The position numbers and the translations under genes are program-made. A stretch of DNA of 64,000 nt from Hyphomicrobiales bacterium (GTDB taxonomy: Bacteria > Pseudomonadota > Alphaproteobacteria > Rhizobiales > Rhizobiaceae), in assembly GCA_900467185.1 (NCBI GenBank), contig UBPA01000011.1:186001-250000 (forward strand), written 5' to 3'. Below the pieces are notes generated by a model, which was not told the origin of the DNA, did not search any database, and was given only the letters and a program-made list of their open reading frames with translations. The first letter of the stretch is position 1. The number at the start of each line of letters is the position of its first letter. Shown here piece by piece: positions 9,859 through 18,968 of the stretch.

Positions 9859-10632
9859 ATGAACTGGCTCAAGACCATCGCCACTGCCGCCATCCTCCAC
9901 GCCGCCGCCATCGCACCGGCTCTGGCCGGCGAGAACCTGTCGGCCATCACGACGGCCGGCGTGTTGAAGATCGGCACCGAGGGCACCTATGCGCCCTTCA
10001 CCTTCCATGATGCCAGCGGCAAGCTGGTCGGCTTCGACGTCGAGATCGGTGAGGCCGTCGCCGCGAAGCTCGGCGTCAAGGCGGAGTTCATCGAGGGCAA
10101 GTGGGACGGGCTGATCGCCGGCATCGACGCCGGCCGCTACGATGCCGTCATCAATCAGGTCGGCATCACCGAGGCGCGCAAGCAGAAGTACGATTTCTCC
10201 GAGCCCTACATCGCCTCCAAGGCCGTGCTGATCGTCCGGCAGGACAATGACGACATCAAGGGCTTCGCCGACCTCAAGGGCAAGACCTCGGCGCAGTCGC
10301 TGAGCAGCAACTTCGGCAAGATCGCGCAGGGCGCCGGCGCCGAACTGGTCGGCACCGATGGCTTCGACCAGTCGATCCAGCTCGTGCTGACACGCCGGGC
10401 AGATGCGACCGTCAACGACAGCCTGTCGTTCCTCGACTTCAAGAAGCAGAAGCCCGATGCGCCGGTCAAGATCGCCGCAGAGCAAGACAACGCCGATTAT
10501 TCCGGTATCATCATCCGCAAGGGCGAGCCGGAACTTCTCGCCGCGATCAACAAGGCTCTGGCGGACATCAAGGCCGACGGTACCTACAAGACGATCGCGG
10601 ACACGTATTTCGGTCAGGACGTATCGCGCTAA
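9859..10632 (+). CDS. Amino-acid (cystine-type) ABC transporter binding protein
   Basis: Periplasmic solute-binding protein of 257 residues with a cleavable signal peptide (hydrophobic stretch ending ALAGE). The mature part matches family 3 amino-acid binding proteins and is closest to the E. coli cystine-binding FliY/TcyJ pattern: IGTEGTYAPFTFHD, KWDGLIAGID, VINQVGIT and KQKYDFSEPY. It should deliver cystine or a related polar amino acid to the permease downstream. The ATG at 9859 follows AAGGACGAGAAG. A strong hairpin separates it from the permease gene, so it is likely made in excess. Confidence 0.88.
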   Translation: MNWLKTIATAAILHAAAIAPALAGENLSAITTAGVLKIGTEGTYAPFTFHDASGKLVGFDVEIGEAVAAKLGVKAEFIEGKWDGLIAGIDAGRYDAVINQVGITEARKQKYDFSEPYIASKAVLIVRQDNDDIKGFADLKGKTSAQSLSSNFGKIAQGAGAELVGTDGFDQSIQLVLTRRADATVNDSLSFLDFKKQKPDAPVKIAAEQDNADYSGIIIRKGEPELLAAINKALADIKADGTYKTIADTYFGQDVSR

Positions 10633-10642
10633 ACACCTGAAA

Positions 10643-10676
10643 TCCCACGGCGAAGCGTCCCTGCTTCGCGATGGGA
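10643..10676 (+). terminator. Hairpin downstream of the cystine-binding protein gene
   Basis: Imperfect inverted repeat directly after the binding-protein stop. TCCCA and GCGAAGC pair with GCTTCGC and TGGGA around a 6-nt loop, with a 2-nt internal bulge on each side. No U-run follows. It probably protects the 3' end of the binding-protein transcript and precedes the true terminator at 10701. Confidence 0.55.
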
Positions 10677-10700
10677 CACAGCGGTCGTAATATATGATGA

Positions 10701-10743
10701 AGCCTGTCCGGCGAACGCGGAGTCGCCGGACAGGCTTTCTTTC
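10701..10743 (+). terminator. Strong intra-operon terminator/attenuator
   Basis: A perfect 14-bp stem (AGCCTGTCCGGCGA at 10701-10714 with its complement at 10723-10736) has an 8-nt loop and is followed by the T-rich TTCTTTC. This is a convincing rho-independent terminator placed between the binding-protein and permease genes. It would let only part of the transcription reach the membrane components. Confidence 0.8.
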
Positions 10744-10768
10744 GATTTCGCGCAATTGAGGAGATAAC

Positions 10769-11445
10769 GTGCCGCACTGGCTGCAACTCATGATCGACTC
10801 GCTTCCCGCGCTGTTGTGGGCGGGCGCGAAATTCACGGTCCCCCTCACGCTTCTCTCCTTCTTTCTCGGCGCGATCCTCGGCCTGATCACCGCGGTGACG
10901 CGCCTGTTCGCGCCGATGCCGCTGGCGCTGATCGCCCGGTTCTATGTCTGGGTCATCCGCGGCACACCGCTCCTTGTCCAGCTGTTCGTGATCTTCTACG
11001 GCCTGCCGAGCGTCGGCATCCTGCTCGATGCCTTTCCCGCCGCACTGATCGGCTTCACGCTGAACGTCGGCGCCTACAGTTCCGAAATCATCCGCGCCGT
11101 CATTTCCTCCGTGCCCAAGGGGCAGTGGGAGGCGGCCTATTCGATCGGCATGACCTGGAATCAGGCCATGCGGCGCACCATCCTGCCGCAGGCGGCGCGC
11201 GTTGCGGTGCCGCCGCTGTCGAACACGTTCATCTCGCTCGTCAAGGACACGTCGCTGGCCGCCGCCATCACCGTCCCCGAGCTTTTCCAGTCGGCCCAGC
11301 GGATCGTCGCCACGACTTACGAGCCGCTGATCCTCTATATCGAGGCGGCGCTGATCTACCTCGCGCTCAGTTCCGTCCTGTCCTCGCTGCAGGTGCGGCT
11401 GGAACGGCGGTTCGCGCGCTATGGTGGCATGATGGAGGCCAACCG

Positions 11446-11449
<4 letters not shown>
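10769..11449 (+). CDS. Amino-acid ABC transporter permease (cystine-type)
   Basis: Inner-membrane permease of 226 residues in the HisM/TcyL (YecS) family. It has about five hydrophobic segments and the conserved EAA loop (EAAYSIGMTWNQAMRRTILPQA) that contacts the ATPase. The GTG start follows GAGGAG at a good distance. The gene overlaps the ATPase gene by four bases (ATGA), so the two are translationally coupled. The substrate is inferred to be cystine from the binding protein. Confidence 0.88.
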
Positions 11450-12178
<729 letters not shown>

Positions 12179-12201
<23 letters not shown>

Positions 12202-12487
12202 GATCCGCGCCCGGTGGCGCCGCCGCTGTCATGGCGCGTCGTACCTGCCGGCTGTTGAGATGAAACGCGGTCATGGAGGCCGAGGCGGCCTCCGCAAGGC
12301 GTGCGCGTGCCGCAGCGAGGAACGCTTCCGCATGCGCCTCCACGAAGGCGATGCAGACCTCGGGTGCCGCAGGAGATCCCCGCAAGGTGCGAAACACGTT
12401 CCGGTGCACCACGACGCGGTATGCGCCGTCGAGGTGAAACTCCACGGCGTCGATCTCCGCCCGCCAGATGGCGCCCGTTGCAGGCAT
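12179..12487 (-). CDS. Small hypothetical protein (DUF1488-like)
   Basis: Protein of about 102 residues. The central part (EFHLDGAYRVVVHRNVF, then a helical stretch FVEAHAEAFLAAARARLAEA) resembles short rhizobial proteins that I associate with DUF1488, though only weakly. The end FHLNSRQVRR looks like a conserved tail. The ATG at 12487 has ACGGAAG upstream. The gene overlaps the 3' end of the ABC ATPase gene by 23 nt on the opposite strand. Function unknown. Confidence 0.55.
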
Positions 12488-12622
12488 GTCTCGTCTTCCG
12501 TCGCTCACAATCCGGCGGCACCGTAGCACGGGTCATCCAGCAGGCGGGAGATCTTCTCCAAGCGACGCTTCCCGTCTACGATACGGCGAGACAGAACCCG
12601 AGTCCCGACGACGGAGCCGACC

Positions 12623-13255
12623 ATGCCCGACCTGAACAACCTGATCGGATTCACCCTCATCGCCGTGGGCATGGCCATGACGCCGGGGCCGAACATGGTC
12701 TACCTCGTCTCCCGCTCGATCTGCCAGGGGTCAGCGGCCGGCCTCATCTCGCTCGGCGGCGTCGCGCTCGGCTTCGTGGTCTACATGCTCTGCGCGGCCT
12801 TCGGCATCACCGCTTTGGTTCTGGCCGTCCCCTACGCCTATGACGCGGTGCGGTTCGCCGGCGCCGTCTACCTGCTCTGGCTCGCCTGGCAGGCCGTTCG
12901 CCCCGGTGGCCGCTCGCCCTTTCAGGTGCGCAGCCTGCCGAAGGACAGCCCGCGCAAGCTCTTCCTCATGGGGCTCGCGACCAATCTGCTCAACCCCAAG
13001 ATCGCGGTGATGTATCTCTCGCTGCTGCCGCAGTTCATCGATCCCGCCAATGGCAGCGTGCTCCTTCAGGCGCTCGTGCTCGGCACCATCGAGATCGTCT
13101 TCAGCGTCGCCATCAACGCCATGATCGCCCTTTCCGCCGGTTCGATCTCGACCTTCCTGACGGCCAGGCCCGGCTTTGCGACCGTCCAGCGCTGGATCAT
13201 GGGAACGGTGCTGGCCGGGCTCGCGGTGCGCATGGCAACCGAAGCCCGGCGGTAG
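12623..13255 (+). CDS. LysE family amino-acid exporter
   Basis: Inner-membrane protein of 210 residues with the LysE/RhtB signature GMAMTPGPNMVYLVSRSI near the N-terminus and about six hydrophobic segments. It also has the family stretch TNLLNPKIAVMYLSLLPQF. Such proteins export amino acids or their analogues by proton exchange; the substrate is not predictable. The ATG has CGGAG upstream. It ends 19 nt from the convergent VOC gene. Confidence 0.88.
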   Translation: MPDLNNLIGFTLIAVGMAMTPGPNMVYLVSRSICQGSAAGLISLGGVALGFVVYMLCAAFGITALVLAVPYAYDAVRFAGAVYLLWLAWQAVRPGGRSPFQVRSLPKDSPRKLFLMGLATNLLNPKIAVMYLSLLPQFIDPANGSVLLQALVLGTIEIVFSVAINAMIALSAGSISTFLTARPGFATVQRWIMGTVLAGLAVRMATEARR

Positions 13256-13274
13256 GTACGGGCGGAAGCGCCAC

Positions 13275-14063
13275 CTAGCGCTGCGCCGCCACGAACGAGA
13301 TGAACGCGCCTTGCGGATCGACGGCATTGACGATGTAGGCGGGGCCGGGAACCTCCATCGGCCCGTTGACGACGCGGCCGCCACCCGCCACGAGGCGGGA
13401 GATGGCGTCGTCGAGCCTGTCGACCGTGATGTAATAGGCCCAGTGCGCCTTCGGCATCTGCGGCAGACGCGTCATCATGCCGCCGACAACCTGCCCGTCA
13501 TGGGCGAAAATCCGGTAGATGCCGAGGTCGCCCATCTCCATGTCGTGATCGACCGTCCAGCCGAACACATCCGCGTAGAAAGCAAAGGCCGCCGCGCAAT
13601 CGTCGGCGTAAAGCTCGTACCAGCCGAATTGCCCCGGTGTCGTGGCAGGGACCGCGCGCGGCGGAACGTCCATGGGCAGCGGCGTCATGATACAGAGCAC
13701 GGCGCCGTGCGGATCGGCGATGACGGCGAAGCGGCCGATCTCCGGAATATCCTCCGGCGGCCGGCGGACCGTGCCGCCCAGCGCCTCGACCCGCGCGACC
13801 GTCGCATCGCAGTCGGCAACGGAGACATAGGCCGTCCAGTTCGGCGGCACGTTCTCCGCCGCCAGCTCCGGCGGGATGGACATCATGCCGGCAATGCCGA
13901 CCCGCCCGTCGCCATCCGGCCGCGCCGTCTCGAAGACCGTGTAGTCATAGGCGGCCATCTCGACCGTGGTCCAGCCGACGACGTCACTGTAGAACGCCGC
14001 GGCGGCCGGCCGGTCGGTCGTCATCAGTTCCGTCCAGATGAATTTTCCGTGCTCGTCCGACAT
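13275..14063 (-). CDS. Double-domain VOC (glyoxalase-fold) protein
   Basis: Protein of 262 residues made of two vicinal-oxygen-chelate domains (about 9-125 and 137-258), each with the AAFYSDVVGW or AFYADVFGW helix and a terminal D-P-x-G-A strand. It resembles hydroxylase-like VOC proteins found near antibiotic pathways, but the reaction is unknown. The ATG follows GGGAGGGCAGG. It is transcribed toward LysE. Confidence 0.82.
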   Translation of the reverse strand: MSDEHGKFIWTELMTTDRPAAAAFYSDVVGWTTVEMAAYDYTVFETARPDGDGRVGIAGMMSIPPELAAENVPPNWTAYVSVADCDATVARVEALGGTVRRPPEDIPEIGRFAVIADPHGAVLCIMTPLPMDVPPRAVPATTPGQFGWYELYADDCAAAFAFYADVFGWTVDHDMEMGDLGIYRIFAHDGQVVGGMMTRLPQMPKAHWAYYITVDRLDDAISRLVAGGGRVVNGPMEVPGPAYIVNAVDPQGAFISFVAAQR

Positions 14064-14162
14064 CCTGCCCTCCCCGCATTCATCAGTTTCGCGCGCATCA
14101 TGCCACCCTTCGCCGTTACGATCAAACGACGGCGCTTGACCCGAACGCGGAGCCGGAAACGC

Positions 14163-14199
14163 AAAAAGGGTGAAGACGGACGCGCCGTCTCCACCCTTT
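14163..14199 (-). terminator. Rho-independent terminator of ohr
   Basis: Read on the minus strand, AAAGGGTG and GACGG pair with CCGTC and CACCCTTT around a short loop and run into TTTTT. It lies 33 nt past the ohr stop codon, as expected for its terminator. Confidence 0.75.
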
Positions 14200-14231
14200 G
14201 CAGTGTCGGGCGATAGCCTCGAAGCAGCCGA

Positions 14232-14654
14232 TCAAGCGACCTTGACCGGCACTTCCGTCGAGGTGCGCATGGCGTGGCTGTAGGGGCAGACGATGTGCGC
14301 GGCGGCAACCAGTCGTTCCGCTGTTTCGCGGTCGAGGCCGGGGATGTCAACGAGGAGCGAGACCTCGATGCCGAAGCCGGTGCCGTCGTCACGCGGGCCG
14401 ATGCCGACCGTCGCGGTGACCTTCGTGTCTTCCGGAACCTTGACCTTTTCCTTGCCCGCCACATTCTTCAAGGCACCGAGGAAGCAGGCGGAATAGCCGG
14501 CTGCGAACAGCTGTTCGGGGTTCGTGCCCGTGGCGCCATCGCCGCCGAGCTCCTTCGGAACGGTCAGGACGACGTCGAGCACGCCGTTCTCGGACACGGC
14601 GCGACCTGCGCGGCCGCCGGTGGCAGAAGCTTTGGTTGTGTAGAGAATAGCCAT
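14232..14654 (-). CDS. ohr: Organic hydroperoxide resistance protein Ohr
   Basis: Thiol peroxidase of 140 residues that detoxifies organic and lipid hydroperoxides in the cytoplasm. The peroxidatic cysteine is in YSACFLGAL (Cys57) and the resolving cysteine in HIVCPYSHAMR (Cys123). The conserved glutamate in NPEQLF (Glu47) is also present. Length and motifs match Ohr rather than OsmC. The ATG at 14654 is used; the residues that the frame adds upstream are not conserved in the family. It is divergent from ohrR, with operator-like repeats between them. Confidence 0.95.
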   Translation of the reverse strand: MAILYTTKASATGGRAGRAVSENGVLDVVLTVPKELGGDGATGTNPEQLFAAGYSACFLGALKNVAGKEKVKVPEDTKVTATVGIGPRDDGTGFGIEVSLLVDIPGLDRETAERLVAAAHIVCPYSHAMRTSTEVPVKVA

Positions 14655-14725
14655 TGGTGTCTCCTGTCGTCGCTTGCGACGCGTTTCATGAAGAAGATCT
14701 GGTGTCTTCCCCTCCTTCATATCGC

Positions 14726-14738
14726 ACAATTAAATTGT
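14726..14738. promoter_or_regulatory. OhrR operator candidate 1
   Basis: Inverted repeat ACAATT-A-AATTGT in the ohr/ohrR intergenic region. This matches the AT-rich dyad reported for OhrR sites (ACAATT/AATTGT half sites). Binding would repress ohr until peroxide oxidises OhrR. Confidence 0.7.
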
Positions 14739-14749
14739 TCTCAACTGAA

Positions 14750-14775
14750 TTTTGCAAATTGCGTTTTATGCAAAA
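14750..14775. promoter_or_regulatory. Second dyad in the ohr/ohrR intergenic region
   Basis: TTTTGCA (14750-14756) and TGCAAAA (14769-14775) form an inverted repeat that also encloses GCAAATTGC. It lies just upstream of ohrR and may be a second OhrR site or part of the ohrR promoter. Confidence 0.45.
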
Positions 14776-14792
14776 AGGTGTAAGGTGGCGGC

Positions 14793-15302
14793 ATGGAAAC
14801 GATGATGGCAACGGAGACGGACCAAGGGGCGCAGACAGCGCCTTTCAGCGTTCCCCTGCCGATCAGCGACATGCTCTGCTTCGCGGTCTATTCGCTCTCC
14901 CACGCCTTCAACCGGACCTACAAGCCGCTGCTCGACCACCTGGGCCTGACCTATCCGCAGTATCTCGTCCTTCTCGCACTGTGGCAGCACAAGGTTATGA
15001 CGGTGAAGCAGATCGGGGAGCAACTGGGGCTCGATTCCGGCACGCTCTCCCCGCTCCTCAAGCGCCTGGACAGCGCCGGCCTCGTCAGCCGCACGCGCGA
15101 CCGCAAGGACGAGCGGCAGGTCAATATTGCGCTGACCGAGAAGGGCGAGGCTCTGCAGGCGGATGTGGGCGATGTGCAGATGGCCATCGGCGACGCGATC
15201 GGCTGCAGCACCGACGAGGCGCGTTCGCTTCGGATCGTGCTGGAGGCGCTGACCCAGAAGCTTTCCCAGCCGGAACCTTCGGAGGCGGCAGACGCCGTCT
15301 GA
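14793..15302 (+). CDS. ohrR: MarR-family peroxide sensor OhrR
   Basis: Winged-helix repressor of 169 residues. The redox-sensing cysteine is in the N-terminal DMLCFAVYS motif (Cys29), followed by the MarR core (YPQYLVLLALW, LDSGTLSPLLKRLDSAGLV, RTRDRKDERQV wing). Peroxide oxidises the cysteine and releases DNA, which induces ohr. Three close in-frame ATGs exist; 14793 follows AAGGTGG. The adjacent divergent ohr and the intergenic dyads support the assignment. Confidence 0.93.
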   Translation: METMMATETDQGAQTAPFSVPLPISDMLCFAVYSLSHAFNRTYKPLLDHLGLTYPQYLVLLALWQHKVMTVKQIGEQLGLDSGTLSPLLKRLDSAGLVSRTRDRKDERQVNIALTEKGEALQADVGDVQMAIGDAIGCSTDEARSLRIVLEALTQKLSQPEPSEAADAV

Positions 15303-15544
15303 CAGGGCCTGCCGTGCGCAGCCGTTGCGGGATGATGCGTTGACGCCACCCGCATGGCGTGATCTCTTCGCTCGGGGAGAGACGAAGCGGAGGGTGCCCC
15401 GAGAGAATGGTTCGCGCGCAGCCGAGGGAGAAGCAGGCCGGGCGACACGAAGGCGCGCCGCTGCATGGCGCAAACCGCTCCCGTTCGACCCGGGATCGTC
15501 AGGCCCGACCGCCGCCGGCCGGCACGAACTGGCAGAAGGCCGGC

Positions 15545-17428
15545 ATGGCTGCCGCCAGGTTCTGCGTCATCGTCGGCCTCACCATCGGCAGTCTCTGGGT
15601 GCTGAAGTCCGGCCATGTCGCCGACACCCTGCCCGTTCTGTTCCGCATGCAGTTCAACACCGCCGTCAGCTTCGTCCTGACCGGGCTTGCCGTGGCCGCC
15701 CTTCTCAAGGGTTCGGGCCGGATCGCGACCGGGCTCGCGATCGCCGTCATGCTCATCGGCCTCGCTTTCCTGCTGGAGACGTTGATCGACGCCGGGCACC
15801 CGCTCGACACGCTGCTGGTCGACCCCTTTCGCCAGACGGCCCCCTATCCCGGGCATCTGGCGAGCGGCACGGCCCTCTCCTTCGTGCTGATCGGGGTCTG
15901 CATCCTCGTCAGCGCCATGACGGGCAGGCCGACGCTGCTGCGCATCGTTCTCGCCGCCACCGTGTTCATGGCCGCCGCCGCCACGCTGATCGGCTACGGC
16001 CTGCAGCTGGTCACGGAAAGCGACTGGCCGCGCTATGGCCATATGTCGCCGCACACCGCCTTGTGCTTCGCGGCACTTGCCCTTCCCCTGATCTTCCTGC
16101 GCGCGGACGAGCTGGACTACGACGCATCGACCATCGCCGCCATGCTCGGGGCCGCAAGCTACCTCCTGCTCTTGGCTCTCACGCTGCTCGACCTGCAGGA
16201 CGCCTTCGAGGGCAGCGGCCCGACGATCATCATCGATCCGGACGGCAAGCCGGTCTCTCAGGCCATCCTCGCGGGCCTGCTCGTCGTCTCCGGCATCGTC
16301 TATGCCGGCCTCATCGTCTACGCCTTCCGCAACGCCCAGCGCTACCGCGCCATCGCCCTGCAGCTGCGCGAAAGCCAGGAACGCATGAGTGCGATCATCG
16401 ACACGGCGGCCGACGGGATCGTCACCATCGATGCCCGCGGCATCATCCTGTCGGCAAACCGCGCCATGGAAACGATCTTCGGCTATCGCAGCGACGACAT
16501 GCTCGGACGCGACATCCGCACGCTCGTGCCGGACCTTCTGCCGGCCGTAGGCAACGACGATCACCTCATGGACATCGCTTGCACCGGGCGGGAGATCGAG
16601 GGCACGCGCCGCGGCGGCATGCGCTTTCCCCTCGACCTCTCGGTCGCCCGGATCGAGCTCGACCACACCGTGCTCCACAGCGGCATCATTCGGGATATCT
16701 CCCAGCGCAAGCAGCACGAGCAGGAGATCCTCGAAATCAATGCCGAACTGGAAGAGTTCGCCTGGCGCACCTCCCACGACCTGCGCGCGCCCATCGCCTC
16801 CTCCATCGGCCTCACGGCCATCATGCGCGACATGATCGGCCTGAAAGCCCCGGCGACGCAGCTCGCGCCCGTCATCGCGCGGTTGGAACGCGGGCTGCAG
16901 AAGCTGGATGGTCTGATCGAGAACATCATCCAGCTGAAACGCAGCCGCCTGCTGGACGAGCCCGCATCCTGCATGCCGCTGGCCGCTACGGTTCAGGAAA
17001 CCATCGAGCAGCTGCGGTTCATCGACCCGGGACGGCAGGTCTCCTTCACGGTCGATATCTCCGAGACGCTCGTTATCCGGACCAAGCCGGCCCGCCTGCG
17101 GATGATCCTCGACAACCTCGTTTCGAACGCCATCAAATATGCCGATCCCGACGCGGAAACGCGCCGCGTGACGGTGGATGCCGCGATCGGCGGCGACGGA
17201 TGGCTGGAACTGCGCGTGTCCGACAACGGCCTCGGCCTGGCCCGCGGCGACGAGAGCGGACTGTTCCAGATGTTCAAGCGCTTCCATCCTTCCCGGTCCG
17301 ACGGCAGCGGCCTCGGTCTCTACATCGTCAAGAAGAGCGTCGAGCATCTCGGCGGCACGGTGGCCTATATCCGGCTCGACAAGGGCAGCCGGTTCGTCAT
17401 ACGCTTGCCGCAGAGGAACGACGCATGA
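15545..17428 (+). CDS. Membrane PAS sensor histidine kinase
   Basis: Sensor kinase of about 627 residues. The N-terminal part contains roughly eight hydrophobic segments (to about residue 265), followed by a PAS domain (about 275-395) and a HisKA domain with SHDLRAPIASS. The ATPase domain has the N-box DNLVSNAIKYA, DNGLGLA and GSGLGLYIVKKS. It should phosphorylate the receiver encoded immediately downstream, whose ATG overlaps this stop codon. The start is uncertain: 15545 has AGAAGG upstream, while in-frame ATGs at 15359 and 15407 would add a basic, low-complexity leader. Confidence 0.87.
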   Translation: MAAARFCVIVGLTIGSLWVLKSGHVADTLPVLFRMQFNTAVSFVLTGLAVAALLKGSGRIATGLAIAVMLIGLAFLLETLIDAGHPLDTLLVDPFRQTAPYPGHLASGTALSFVLIGVCILVSAMTGRPTLLRIVLAATVFMAAAATLIGYGLQLVTESDWPRYGHMSPHTALCFAALALPLIFLRADELDYDASTIAAMLGAASYLLLLALTLLDLQDAFEGSGPTIIIDPDGKPVSQAILAGLLVVSGIVYAGLIVYAFRNAQRYRAIALQLRESQERMSAIIDTAADGIVTIDARGIILSANRAMETIFGYRSDDMLGRDIRTLVPDLLPAVGNDDHLMDIACTGREIEGTRRGGMRFPLDLSVARIELDHTVLHSGIIRDISQRKQHEQEILEINAELEEFAWRTSHDLRAPIASSIGLTAIMRDMIGLKAPATQLAPVIARLERGLQKLDGLIENIIQLKRSRLLDEPASCMPLAATVQETIEQLRFIDPGRQVSFTVDISETLVIRTKPARLRMILDNLVSNAIKYADPDAETRRVTVDAAIGGDGWLELRVSDNGLGLARGDESGLFQMFKRFHPSRSDGSGLGLYIVKKSVEHLGGTVAYIRLDKGSRFVIRLPQRNDA

Positions 17429-17823
17429 CCATCGGCTCACTCCTGATCATCGACGACGATGAGACGGATCTCTTCATCTGCGGCTATACCATCCAGCGCT
17501 TCGACCCGGACATCAAGGTCGTGCAGGCGCTGAACGGCCGCGAGGGCCTGGACCTGCTGCGTCGGGAACGGCCGGACGCGATCATTCTCGACATCAACAT
17601 GCCGGTCATGAACGGCTTCGAATTTCTCGAGACCTATGCCCGCGATTTCGCCCGCGGGGCCGACGATCCCGTGCCGCTGGTCGTCATGCTCACCAGCTCG
17701 CACCTCGGCGCGGACCGGGAGAAGGCGCTGCAATATGATTTCGTGAAGCGCTACTTCGAAAAGCCGCTGACCCAGGACAATTTGAAGGCGCTGGCCGGGA
17801 TCATCGACACGGCGCGGCACTGA
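17425..17823 (+). CDS. Stand-alone receiver-domain response regulator
   Basis: Response regulator of 132 residues with only a receiver domain. It has the acidic cluster IIDDDETD, phospho-acceptor Asp56 in LDINMPVMNG, the LTSS motif and the invariant lysine in FEKPL. It resembles Rcp1-type receivers paired with phytochrome-like kinases. It has no DNA-binding or enzymatic output domain, so it must act through protein contact or a phosphorelay. It is translationally coupled to the kinase (ATGA overlap). Confidence 0.92.
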   Translation: MTIGSLLIIDDDETDLFICGYTIQRFDPDIKVVQALNGREGLDLLRRERPDAIILDINMPVMNGFEFLETYARDFARGADDPVPLVVMLTSSHLGADREKALQYDFVKRYFEKPLTQDNLKALAGIIDTARH

Positions 17824-17831
17824 CGCACGGC

Positions 17832-17855
17832 AAAAAGCCGGCGGAAACCGCCGGC
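17832..17855 (-). terminator. Terminator of the L,D-transpeptidase gene
   Basis: Perfect 8-bp stem GCCGGCGG/CCGCCGGC with a 3-nt loop. On the minus strand it runs into TTTTTG, giving a compact rho-independent terminator 28 nt past the transpeptidase stop. On the plus strand no T-run follows. Confidence 0.75.
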
Positions 17856-17883
17856 CTCGCTGTCGCAGAACGTTTCTGGAATG

Positions 17884-18684
17884 TCAGACGACGAGGATCG
17901 GAGACTTCGCCCGCACGCGATCGTAGAGGTCGATGACGTCCTGATTGATCAGGCGGACGCAGCCGGAGGACACCGCTTTGCCGATCGACTGCCATTCCGG
18001 CGAGCCATGCAGGCGGTAGAGCGTGTCTTGTCCGTCCTTGAAGATGTACATGGCGCGCGCGCCGAGCGGGTTGGAAAGGCCCGGCTCCATGCCGCCGTTC
18101 TCGATGGAATAGGCGGCGAGATGCGGCTGGCGCGCCACCATCTCGTTCGGCGGCTTCCAGCGCGGCCATTTCTGCTTCCACTGGATGACGCCGCGGCCCG
18201 ACCAGGCAAAGCCTTCGCGGCCGATGCCGACGCCGTAGCGCATCGCACGTCCGCCCGGCTCCGTCAGATAGAGAAACCGGTCCTGCGTATCCACGATGAT
18301 CGTGCCCGGCGCCTCGCCGAAGGGGTCGGCGACCTCCTGGCGGTAAAAGCGCGGATCGATCTCCTGATAGGGCACGGCGGGAATGGCATAACCACCATCG
18401 ACGACCGGGCCGTAAATGCTGGCGGCATAGGCCGAGCGCGGCGGCAGGCCGGTCATGTAGGCGGCGTTCTGCGGCTGGCCGAAGGGCGGGTAGCTGCCGT
18501 TCGCGGGCGCAAAGCGATTGTCGAATTCCGGATTGCGGAAATAGGGCCGCGTCTCGGCATTGAAGCTGGCGGTGTTGGACGTGCTGTTGCAGGCCGACAG
18601 GGCGGCCGTTGCAGCGGCCACGCCGGTCAGGTTGAGAAACTGACGGCGAGACAGAGGGGATGTCGGAGGCTTGAGCGGGCTCAT
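17884..18684 (-). CDS. L,D-transpeptidase (YkuD family) lipoprotein
   Basis: Cell-envelope enzyme of 266 residues that should form 3-3 peptidoglycan cross-links or attach proteins to peptidoglycan. The N-terminus has an SRRQFL twin-arginine-like motif, a hydrophobic stretch and a lipobox LSAC (Cys32), so it is probably an exported lipoprotein. The YkuD domain ends with HGSPEW and SSGCVRL, with the catalytic cysteine at Cys242. The ATG at 18684 places the signal peptide correctly; longer frames upstream lack a ribosome-binding site. Confidence 0.9.
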   Translation of the reverse strand: MSPLKPPTSPLSRRQFLNLTGVAAATAALSACNSTSNTASFNAETRPYFRNPEFDNRFAPANGSYPPFGQPQNAAYMTGLPPRSAYAASIYGPVVDGGYAIPAVPYQEIDPRFYRQEVADPFGEAPGTIIVDTQDRFLYLTEPGGRAMRYGVGIGREGFAWSGRGVIQWKQKWPRWKPPNEMVARQPHLAAYSIENGGMEPGLSNPLGARAMYIFKDGQDTLYRLHGSPEWQSIGKAVSSGCVRLINQDVIDLYDRVRAKSPILVV

Positions 18685-18968
18685 AAGGGGCGGACTTCCG
18701 GTTGACGCGACGATCATGGTCCGTTTTGCCGATCGTGCAGGTCCGTTCAGAGAACGGGCCCGGGCATTCGGTTTCAACGAGCACAACAGCCAAGCTAGTG
18801 CGCGGCAAACGGAGGAACAGCAGGCCTCAACGGGTTTTTGACGACCGTTGCAACTTTGCATCCATCCGCTGCCGGCGGTTGTCGCCCTTTATGGCAGAGA
18901 CGCGCTGGCGCGAGGCTTGCCACGCGGCGGGAGGCGACATGGCGGCGGATGTCGGGCCGGTCGCGGGG

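Noticed and set aside
14951-17440. Open frame of about 830 codons on the minus strand
   Set aside because: Antisense to ohrR and the histidine kinase; low-complexity His/Asp/Gly composition and no recognisable motif.
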